64,000 bases of DNA from Methyloprofundus sp. (lineage in GTDB: Bacteria; Pseudomonadota; Gammaproteobacteria; Methylococcales; Methylomonadaceae), in NCBI GenBank assembly GCA_016592635.1, contig AP023240.1, forward strand, positions 62,001 to 126,000. Direction: 5' to 3'. The position numbers and the translations under genes are program-made. Within the stretch, counting starts at the first letter, position 1, and the number at the start of each line of letters is the position of its first letter. Below, in pieces: positions 57,522-64,000 of the stretch. The notes below the pieces were generated by a model. It did no database searches, was not told where the DNA came from, and saw only the letters and a list, made by a program, of their open reading frames with translations.

Positions 57522-58618
57522 TGGTAAATTCAATGGCTACAATGCAGGTTGAGTTAGCGGAGAGGAGTTACCCAATTTATATGGGTGCAGGTAACTTGAA
57601 AAAACCTGAATTATTAATTAACCATATAAAGTCAAAACAAGTAGTCGTGGTAACTAATGAAACTATTGCGCCATTATATTTAAAGCAAGTAGTCGATAGT
57701 TTGCATGAATTTCAGGTAGAGCAAGTAATACTGCCTGATGGCGAGCAGTATAAAACGCTTTCGTTAGTGGATACTATTTTTGACACTTTGTTGACTAAGA
57801 AATTTAGTCGTAATGCAACGTTAATCGCTTTGGGTGGTGGTGTTGTAGGCGATATAAGTGGTTTTGCTGCGGCATGTTATCAGCGTGGTATAGCCTTTAT
57901 TCAAGTTCCAACTACTTTGTTAGCGCAAGTTGATTCATCGGTTGGGGGAAAGACTGGGGTTAATCATGCGTTGGGTAAAAATATGATTGGTGCATTTTAC
58001 CAGCCTCAGTGTGTCATTATAGATGTTGATGTATTAGATACTTTAAATGACCGGCAATTGGCGGCGGGAATTGCTGAAGTGATCAAGTATGGCTTAATTC
58101 GTGATTTAGCTCTATTTGAGTGGTTGGAAGCTAATATGGAAAAGCTTCTAGCGCGAGATAAGGAAGCATTAACCTATATTATTGATAGATCCTGCCGAAA
58201 TAAGGCCGAAATCGTTGCAGCAGACGAAAAAGAATCGGGAGTTCGTGCTATTTTAAATTTGGGGCATACTTTTGGGCATGCAATTGAGACTGGTATGGGC
58301 TATGGTGTTTATTTGCATGGTGAGGCAGTTGCTATTGGGACTTGTCAGGCTGCTGACTTATCAAGGCGATTAGGTTGGTTAAGTGGTGTAGATGTTACTC
58401 GTATTGAAGCTATTTTTAAAAAAGCATTATTACCTACGCAACCACCTGAAAAACTATCCTCACAGGAGTTTATTGATTTAATGGCGGTTGATAAAAAGAA
58501 TGTGGATGGTGATATTCGGTTAATTTTACTTAGAAAAATTGGCGAGGCAAGTTTGCCGGTGGGGGTTGATCGTTCGCTTTTATTGGAAACCTTGAATGAA
58601 TATGGGTGTGGAAAATAA
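57521..58618 (+). CDS. aroB: 3-dehydroquinate synthase
   Basis: Second enzyme of the shikimate pathway, NAD- and metal-dependent. It shows DGEQYKTLS, LGGGVVGDISGFAAACYQRG, PTTLLAQVDSSVGGKTGVNH, and NLGHTFGHAIE with zinc-ligand histidines. 365 residues, normal. It starts in the aroK stop (TAATG); an ATG four codons on is possible. Its end overlaps the next gene by 23 bases. Confidence 0.96.
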   Translation: MVNSMATMQVELAERSYPIYMGAGNLKKPELLINHIKSKQVVVVTNETIAPLYLKQVVDSLHEFQVEQVILPDGEQYKTLSLVDTIFDTLLTKKFSRNATLIALGGGVVGDISGFAAACYQRGIAFIQVPTTLLAQVDSSVGGKTGVNHALGKNMIGAFYQPQCVIIDVDVLDTLNDRQLAAGIAEVIKYGLIRDLALFEWLEANMEKLLARDKEALTYIIDRSCRNKAEIVAADEKESGVRAILNLGHTFGHAIETGMGYGVYLHGEAVAIGTCQAADLSRRLGWLSGVDVTRIEAIFKKALLPTQPPEKLSSQEFIDLMAVDKKNVDGDIRLILLRKIGEASLPVGVDRSLLLETLNEYGCGK

Positions 58619-60053
58619 TTTTTCCGCACATTTAGGTTCCTCTGAATTAGGTGGGGGAGTTTCTGCTTCCCCATTCGTGGAAAATAGCTTGTTAGGTTAT
58701 GAGCGTGAGCAAAAGTTAAACTTGTTATTGCATTTAATAGTTAATTTGCAAAGTACTTTGATTTTGCGAGGCGTTGCGGGTGTGGGTAAAACAAGGATGT
58801 TAACTGCTGCTGCATCTCGAAACATAAGGTTTGGGGATATTTTTTTATTCAAGGCAACAGGAGCGGTTAGCTTTGAGTCGATACAAAATGAATTACGTAA
58901 GTTTGTAGAGAAGTCTTGCGGGGGGGATTGCCCAACACTGGAGTCAGTATTGGAGTACTATGCACAGAGATCTAAGTATTTGGTGTTGATGATCGATGAT
59001 GCGGTAGTGCTAGTGCCAGGGCTAATTAGATCGTTACTAGAGTTATCGGTACAATGCCAGGCTTTGCGGTTGGTCTTTTCATTTACCCCTGAAGAGTATT
59101 TGAGTAAGGGGCAGGCAGAAAACTTAGATAATCAATGTCATTTTATTGAGCTTCCCGAGCTAAATTTACAGCAATGTAAATTATTTTTACAACAAGCAAT
59201 TGATTTGGAAAAGACGGTCTATGTACAAGAAGATATAGATACAGCTTTTGTAAATAATATTTATATGGCTACTAAAGGAGTGCCTGGTAGTATTATTCAG
59301 CTAATTGCCAAGCCCCAAAAAAAACCATTAAGTAATATCTCATTGCTTGTCGTATTGAGTATGTTGGTAGTAATCTCTTCAGTCGTTATAAGTGCATATT
59401 TTTGGCAGGCTCCTGAAATTATAAGAAAAAAAAGCATAAGAGCCGAAGATATTCCATTGATAGAATTGGCGACTGATCTGGCGGTGCCCGAAAGAGAGCT
59501 AAATAAAGTATTGACGACTCCTAATGTACCTAACATCGCTTATCAGAAGGATATGTTGATGGATGCTGAAAAAGATCTGGAAAAAAATAGCTTGGCGATG
59601 ATTGATAAAGAAGTGCAGCGGTTGGAAATTAAATCTAGGCAGAGTGTGCTTGATGAGTTAAGTAGTGAAAATTCAGTTCAGACAACTCATATTAAAGAGC
59701 AAAAAAAACTGATAGAGCAAGCAAGTCAAGGGCTCTTGGTAAGTACAAAAATAATAGCATCAAGTGGTGTTGACGATAGGTCGTGGGTTTTAGGGCAAAA
59801 TAGCCACCAATACACATTACAATTAATGGCTTTATCGGATAAAAAGAAGTTATTAGTTGAGAAAGAGAAATACTATAAATTAGGCTATCAGACATTTTTT
59901 ATAGAAAGAAAGTCTAAAAAGGCTAATAATTACGTATTATTATATGGTCGCTACCCGTCAATAAAGGCGGCAAAAAATGCAATGCAAAAACTTCCAAAAG
60001 AGCTAAGAAATTCATGGCCGAGACGTTTTAATGCGTTACAAAAAAGTTTATAA
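58596..60053 (+). CDS. DamX-like protein: AAA ATPase domain, membrane helix, SPOR domain
   Basis: 485 residues in the aroB-damX position. An AAA+/ExeA-like ATPase occupies about 30-245, with Walker A RGVAGVGKTR and Walker B LVLMIDDA. A single helix (ISLLVVLSMLVVISSVVISAYFW) lies near 250-270; a charged, coiled-coil-like periplasmic linker follows. The C-terminal SPOR domain (about 405-480; YTLQLMALSDKKKLLVEKEK, LLYGRYPSIKAAKNAMQKLP) binds denuded septal peptidoglycan. It is probably a division-site protein coupling cytosolic ATPase to the wall. The ATG at 58596 overlaps aroB by 23 bases; later ATGs exist. Confidence 0.85.
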   Translation: MNMGVENNFSAHLGSSELGGGVSASPFVENSLLGYEREQKLNLLLHLIVNLQSTLILRGVAGVGKTRMLTAAASRNIRFGDIFLFKATGAVSFESIQNELRKFVEKSCGGDCPTLESVLEYYAQRSKYLVLMIDDAVVLVPGLIRSLLELSVQCQALRLVFSFTPEEYLSKGQAENLDNQCHFIELPELNLQQCKLFLQQAIDLEKTVYVQEDIDTAFVNNIYMATKGVPGSIIQLIAKPQKKPLSNISLLVVLSMLVVISSVVISAYFWQAPEIIRKKSIRAEDIPLIELATDLAVPERELNKVLTTPNVPNIAYQKDMLMDAEKDLEKNSLAMIDKEVQRLEIKSRQSVLDELSSENSVQTTHIKEQKKLIEQASQGLLVSTKIIASSGVDDRSWVLGQNSHQYTLQLMALSDKKKLLVEKEKYYKLGYQTFFIERKSKKANNYVLLYGRYPSIKAAKNAMQKLPKELRNSWPRRFNALQKSL

Positions 60054-60108
60054 AACAATATTAGCGAAATATTGAGAAACAAAAATAATATTAAGGAAAA
60101 AGTAGAAA

Positions 60109-61173
60109 ATGAGTGGTTTGAAAAATGATAGGTTTATTCGGGCATTATTAAAGCAACCTGTAGATAAAACACCAATATGGATGATGCGGCAGGCAGGGCG
60201 TTACCTACCAGAGTATAGAGAGGTGCGTTCGCAAGCTGGTAGTTTTATGGATTTGTGTACAAATCCTGAGTTGGCATGTGAGGTAACTTTGCAGCCTTTG
60301 GAGAGGTTTGATTTTGATGCGGCCATATTGTTTTCAGATATTTTAACTATTCCAGATGCTATGGGCTTAGGCTTATATTTTAGTGAAGGAGAGGGGCCGC
60401 GATTTGAAAGGCCTGTGCGCACCGCAGCAGATGTAGATAGGTTGCCAATTCCAGATCCTGAGTTGGAGTTAAAATATGTTATGGATGCAGTACGTTTGAT
60501 ACGTAAAAACCTTCAAGGTCGAGTGCCGTTGATTGGTTTTTCTGGTAGTCCGTGGACATTGGCAACTTATATGGTTGAGGGCGGCACTAGTAAGAGCTTT
60601 TCTAAAGTAAAAGGGATGATGTATGAGCAGCCACAGTTAATGCATAAGATGCTTGATAAATTAGCTAGGTCGGTTGCTATGTATTTAAATGCGCAAATTG
60701 CTGCAGGCGCACAAACTGTCATGTTGTTTGATACTTGGGGCGGAGCATTAGCAACTGAAGAGTATTTGGATTTTTCTTTACATTATGCACGGCAAGTTCG
60801 TTCCTTGCTTAATACGAATTATGACGGTCAGCAAATTCCAACTATCTTTTTTACTAAAGGTGGAGGGCAATGGTTAGAAAAAATGACAGATACAGGATTT
60901 ACTGCACTTGGGCTAGATTGGCAGACAGATATTCAATTAGCTAGAGCAAGAGTTGGGGAGCAAGTAGCGTTACAAGGAAACATGGATCCAATTACGCTTT
61001 ATGCTCAGCCTGAAGTCATCGCCGCTAAGGTGGCGACTATACTAGAAAAATATGGAGCTGGTGCTGGGCATGTGTTTAACTTAGGGCACGGAATATTGCC
61101 TGATATTAATCCTGAGCATGTCAAGGTGATGGTTGATGCAGTGCATGAGCTAAGCATGCAATATCATCAATAA
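60109..61173 (+). CDS. hemE: Uroporphyrinogen decarboxylase
   Basis: Decarboxylates uroporphyrinogen III to coproporphyrinogen III in heme synthesis, in the cytosol. Conserved segments: [17 protein letters not shown] with substrate-binding arginines, [35 protein letters not shown], and FNLGHGI near the end. 354 residues, normal. aagga lies before the ATG. It follows the DamX-like gene by 55 bases. Confidence 0.97.
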   Translation: MSGLKNDRFIRALLKQPVDKTPIWMMRQAGRYLPEYREVRSQAGSFMDLCTNPELACEVTLQPLERFDFDAAILFSDILTIPDAMGLGLYFSEGEGPRFERPVRTAADVDRLPIPDPELELKYVMDAVRLIRKNLQGRVPLIGFSGSPWTLATYMVEGGTSKSFSKVKGMMYEQPQLMHKMLDKLARSVAMYLNAQIAAGAQTVMLFDTWGGALATEEYLDFSLHYARQVRSLLNTNYDGQQIPTIFFTKGGGQWLEKMTDTGFTALGLDWQTDIQLARARVGEQVALQGNMDPITLYAQPEVIAAKVATILEKYGAGAGHVFNLGHGILPDINPEHVKVMVDAVHELSMQYHQ

Positions 61174-61198
61174 ATAGGCATATTTAAGTGAGAGTAAG

Positions 61199-61678
61199 AT
61201 GAAAATTTGGTCGATAGTAATTTTATTTATATCAAGTGTGACAGTTGGATATGGGCAAACTACATGGGATGCTCCTACGCAAAAATTACTTGATACACCA
61301 ATGGGTATTGTGGTCTATAGAAGCCCTACATGTGGTTGCTGTAGCAAATGGCTGGAACATTTAAAGCGACATGATTTTAATGTTATTGATAATGTGACAG
61401 AGAATATGCAGGATATAAAAGATAAGTATGGAGTTACTCGTTCTTTGGCTTCTTGTCATACTGCAATAATTAATGGTTATATTGTTGAAGGTCACGTTCC
61501 TGCTCGGGATATAAAATCAATGTTAAAAGCTAAGGCTGTTATTAAAGGACTGACTGTTCCTGGTATGGTGGTGGGTACCCCAGGTATGGAAATGGGGGTT
61601 AAAAAGATACCTTTTAAAGTATTGGCTTTTGATAAGCAAGGAAAAATGGCACTGTATAAATCATATGAGCAATATTGA
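61199..61678 (+). CDS. DUF411 family exported protein (putative copper-binding)
   Basis: 159 residues. A signal peptide (about 1-19, IVILFISSVTVGYG) precedes a thioredoxin-like DUF411 domain with SPTCGCCSKWLEHLKRHDF (CxCC), then SCHTAIINGYIVEGHVPA and GLTVPGMVVGTPGME. DUF411 proteins are often encoded near copper or other metal genes and are thought to bind metal. No metal transporter is nearby here, so the role is open. It starts 26 bases after hemE and may be co-transcribed with it. A hairpin follows. Confidence 0.88.
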   Translation: MKIWSIVILFISSVTVGYGQTTWDAPTQKLLDTPMGIVVYRSPTCGCCSKWLEHLKRHDFNVIDNVTENMQDIKDKYGVTRSLASCHTAIINGYIVEGHVPARDIKSMLKAKAVIKGLTVPGMVVGTPGMEMGVKKIPFKVLAFDKQGKMALYKSYEQY

Positions 61679-61709
61679 TCAGCTGAATGTTTGGTATTGG
61701 TGGGTATAT

Positions 61710-61736
61710 CCTTTAAATTAACTATTTAAAGGTTTT
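61710..61736 (+). terminator. Candidate terminator before ald
   Basis: Perfect nine-base stem, cctttaaat and atttaaagg, around a five-base loop, followed by tttt. It lies 32 bases after the DUF411 stop. The stem is AT-rich, so strength is uncertain. Confidence 0.55.
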
Positions 61737-61766
61737 GGCGTGAAATAAAGGGGCTGAAGCAAGTAC

Positions 61767-62873
61767 ATGATTATCGGAGTACCAAAAGAAATCAAAAATC
61801 ATGAATACCGAGTAGGGATGATACCTGAAGGTGCTGCAAGATTAGTGCGAGCGGGTCATAGGGTTGTGGTTGAGGTAGGTGCGGGCATTGGGTCAGGGTT
61901 TATAGATACTGAATACCAGCAGGCTGGTGCAGTCATGGTTTCTGCACAAAAAGCGTGGGAAGCGCAATTGGTTGTTAAAGTGAAGGAGCCATTAACTGTC
62001 GAGTTTGATTATTTGCAAGGGCAGATGCTTTTTACATTTTTGCATTTGGCTGGAGTGGGTGAGGAGCTTACTGACAGGCTTGTTAGTAGTGGTACAACAG
62101 CGATAGCTTATGAGACTCTCGAAGATAATGATGGAAGGCTGCCAATATTGGCACCAATGAGTGCTATTGCAGGAAATATGGCTGCTTTGATGGGGCAGTA
62201 TTATTTGGCTAAATTTAATCAAGGGAGTGGCGTGCAGTTAGGAAAAGTATTGGGTGAGTGTCATGGAAAGGCGCTGGTTATAGGTGATGGAGTGGTTGGT
62301 TTTCATGCTGCGCGTACACTTAATAGTATGGGGGCGAACGTTGTTCAGGTTGGCTTGAATCAAAAATTGGAGGGGCGGTTGGTTGGTGGTGACTTGAATG
62401 GAGTGGAGTACTATTATTCAACTGCAGAGGTAGTGGCAAGACTAAGTCAGGGGGTTGACTTGGTTGTAGGTGCGGTCTTGCGTAAAGGGCGTAAGTCCCC
62501 ATATGTGCTAACCAAGGATATGCTGAGTGGCATGAGAAAAGGCTCGGTGGTGGTTGATGTTAGTATAGATCAGGGGGGCTGTATTGAGGGATCGCGACCG
62601 ACAACTCATGATGATCCTGTATATGTCGATAACGGTATTATTCATTATTGCGTGGCGAATATGCCAGGTGCTTATCCACGTACTGCAACGGTTGCACTGT
62701 GTATGGAAACAATACCATATATAGTGAGTTTGGCTAATTGTGGGGTTAATGCATTTTTTGGAATTGCAGGGCTTGCTAAAGCAATAAATATATATGACTC
62801 AAGGGTGGTAAATGAGGATGTTGCTGCAAGTTTGGGGTATGAGTGGTTCTCTATAGATAATATGAGTGATTGA
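61767..62873 (+). CDS. ald: Alanine dehydrogenase
   Basis: NAD-dependent enzyme interconverting L-alanine with pyruvate and ammonia. The N terminus MIIGVPKEIKNHEYRVGM is diagnostic; VVKVKEPL with a catalytic Lys, FTFLHLAG with a catalytic His, and the Rossmann region VIGDGVVGFHAARTLNSMGA follow. VDQGG-like IDQGGCIEGSRPTTH is also typical. 368 residues, normal. It seems to form its own transcription unit. Confidence 0.95.
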   Translation: MIIGVPKEIKNHEYRVGMIPEGAARLVRAGHRVVVEVGAGIGSGFIDTEYQQAGAVMVSAQKAWEAQLVVKVKEPLTVEFDYLQGQMLFTFLHLAGVGEELTDRLVSSGTTAIAYETLEDNDGRLPILAPMSAIAGNMAALMGQYYLAKFNQGSGVQLGKVLGECHGKALVIGDGVVGFHAARTLNSMGANVVQVGLNQKLEGRLVGGDLNGVEYYYSTAEVVARLSQGVDLVVGAVLRKGRKSPYVLTKDMLSGMRKGSVVVDVSIDQGGCIEGSRPTTHDDPVYVDNGIIHYCVANMPGAYPRTATVALCMETIPYIVSLANCGVNAFFGIAGLAKAINIYDSRVVNEDVAASLGYEWFSIDNMSD

Positions 62874-62982
62874 GTAAATTAGTGCTCGAATATTTTCTTA
62901 GGCAATATGAGAGTGAATGATTATGGGCTTGAATGTGCAGGGGAGACATTTGAGAATGAGTTGCTCTTAGACTGTTGATAAT

Positions 62983-63120
62983 ACTTCGCACGGAGGTGTG
63001 GTCTGGGGAGTTAAATTGCTGATGATCCAAATGCTAAAATAGAAGCGTCATTGAGGTCTGTGGCCTTCACAAAAATCAGTATTCTATGAGCTTCATATGT
63101 GTAATAGTCCCGTGCGAAGT
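62983..63120. repeat. Spacer bounded by a perfect 11-base inverted repeat
   Basis: acttcgcacgg at 62983-62993 and ccgtgcgaagt at 63110-63120 are exact inverted copies enclosing 116 bases. The enclosed part has no open frame of note. It sits between ald and the convergent hypothetical gene, and could be a small repeat element or a structured RNA region. Confidence 0.5.
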
Positions 63121-63127
63121 TAATTAT

Positions 63128-63577
63128 TTATAGCTCAGAAATTCCAGATATGCCATTTGTAGACCAGTTATCAGAATCCATGACACCTTCAAGGTCTGAG
63201 CCTTCATCATATTGAATTTGACAAGCATATTTCTTGAAAAATGAGCTGCCAGATTCGGGGCTTACTTCAATTTCGGCAGTAATCAAATATTTATAATTCC
63301 CTAAAGGCCATGATTGAAGTGGTTCGGAAGGGAGTGTAATGCTTGTATCGCTACCAATTTCATTGAGTATTTCTTTGTTGCATTGAATAAATGCATGATT
63401 GGTCATTGGCGTCATGGATGCAATGCGGCTACCTTCGTCGTCAGTGTCGACTAAGAAAAGGTCGGAAGCGACAACTTGCTCAACTAGGGGCATAATGGCT
63501 TTGTGTTGAAAGAGGATGAGTGCAACAAGGCCAACTAAGAAAACAAGAGGGTATAATTTTTTGCTTATTTTATTCAT
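63128..63577 (-). CDS. Membrane-anchored hypothetical protein
   Basis: 149 residues. An N-terminal hydrophobic helix (YPLVFLVGLVALILFQH) is followed by a periplasmic beta-rich part with two cysteines (IQCNKEI and YACQIQYD) and repeated acidic stretches. I do not recognise a family. Codon use and AT content resemble the neighbours. It stands alone, convergent with ald. Confidence 0.65.
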   Translation of the reverse strand: MNKISKKLYPLVFLVGLVALILFQHKAIMPLVEQVVASDLFLVDTDDEGSRIASMTPMTNHAFIQCNKEILNEIGSDTSITLPSEPLQSWPLGNYKYLITAEIEVSPESGSSFFKKYACQIQYDEGSDLEGVMDSDNWSTNGISGISEL

Positions 63578-64000
63578 ATAATTAGGTAAGTGATTGAAAT
63601 TAATTAATATAGTATATTCTATCAGAAATTAACGAAATAGTATTAGTTTGGTGGGCTGTAAGCAAAACAATTAGGTTAAAATTAACATGATGATTTTATA
63701 GGTTATAGACTATAAGTTTTAACCTGATTTCCAGGGAGTTGAAAGCCATGAGTGTGATTACTAGGTATGTTGTGAATGCAGAAGGGGTGTAAATGGTTTG
63801 TTATGACAAGTTGCTACTAATTAGATGAGTGATGATTTGAGGGGTGTGCGAGTAAAAGGAATAGCTATATAATTTTCTTGTAGCCTAATGCTCGAAGGCT
63901 TAGTTTTTAATTATGGCTTTGCTGAAGCACAGAAAAATAAGATGCTAGAGAGATAATAATTTTCTGTGCGCGCTCATTTTATAGAGATGAATATTAATGC
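63578..64000. other. Window-end region with little coding content
   Basis: About 420 AT-rich bases. Apart from the probable yebG remnant, listed separately, no gene, tRNA or hairpin was recognised up to the window edge. It may carry the upstream region of a gene outside the window. Confidence 0.4.
63748..63828 (+). pseudogene. Possible decayed yebG fragment
   Basis: After a good ribosome site (gggag nine bases upstream), the frame reads MSVITRYVVNAEGV then a stop, and directly continues in the same frame MVCYDKLLLIR before another stop. YebG proteins start like M-VI-KYVV-R-G and have a later AYDKLLD segment. Both pieces are present but shortened, with the part between deleted. The match is short, so this is tentative. 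Confidence 0.35.

Overview
The window is a chromosomal segment of an AT-rich gammaproteobacterium. Gene order points there: atpD-atpC then glmU-glmS; a divergent mrcA / pilM-N-O-P-Q-aroK-aroB-damX-like-hemE block; glyQ-glyS with gmhB and plsC; msrP-msrQ; and type II secretion genes in the Xanthomonas-like order E-F-G-H-I-J-K-L-M-N-D. PEP-CTERM type surface proteins next to a cellulose operon fit an environmental, biofilm-forming lineage such as a Methylococcales methanotroph. That last placement is inference; no methane-oxidation gene lies in the window.

Layout. 1-4756: the 3' end of the ATP synthase operon (atpD truncated by the window edge, atpC, a terminator) and the UDP-GlcNAc genes glmU-glmS. 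4757-15695: an AT-rich gap, a PEP-CTERM protein, a compact cellulose operon bcsA-bcsB-bcsZ-bcsC, and a convergent choice-of-anchor A protein with a PEP-CTERM-like tail. 16190-20026: a 1278-residue secreted multidomain protein with a putative zinc-peptidase centre. 20405-30860: an 11-gene type II secretion operon, followed by a secreted trypsin-like protease (a plausible cargo), an M23 peptidase and a small lipoprotein. 33949-39865, minus strand: plsC, gmhB, glyS, glyQ, msrQ, msrP. 39902-43046, minus strand: a minor-pilin operon pilV-pilW-pilX-fimT-pilE with no pilY1. 43305-45855: an exported protein and a lipoprotein of unknown function. 46097-48497: xthA, rpmE, gltA. 48762-61173: mrcA and the divergent pilM-N-(O+P)-Q cluster, aroK, aroB, an AAA/SPOR protein and hemE. 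61199-64000: a DUF411 protein, alanine dehydrogenase, an inverted-repeat-bounded spacer, a membrane-anchored hypothetical and a probable yebG remnant.

The window is rich in envelope machinery: a complete T2SS apart from the prepilin peptidase, the type IV pilus alignment and secretin complex, minor pilins, cellulose export and surface anchoring. The most unusual point is one open frame that joins PilO to PilP, so PilP has lost its lipoprotein signal and would be tethered through the PilO membrane helix. Others are two PEP-CTERM-type proteins bracketing the cellulose operon, a minor-pilin operon lacking the calcium-binding PilY1 but carrying an EF-hand-like loop in PilX, a six-unit in-frame QGN repeat in PilQ, and several long intergenic palindromes. 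No tRNA, rRNA, CRISPR array, insertion sequence or prophage was recognised.
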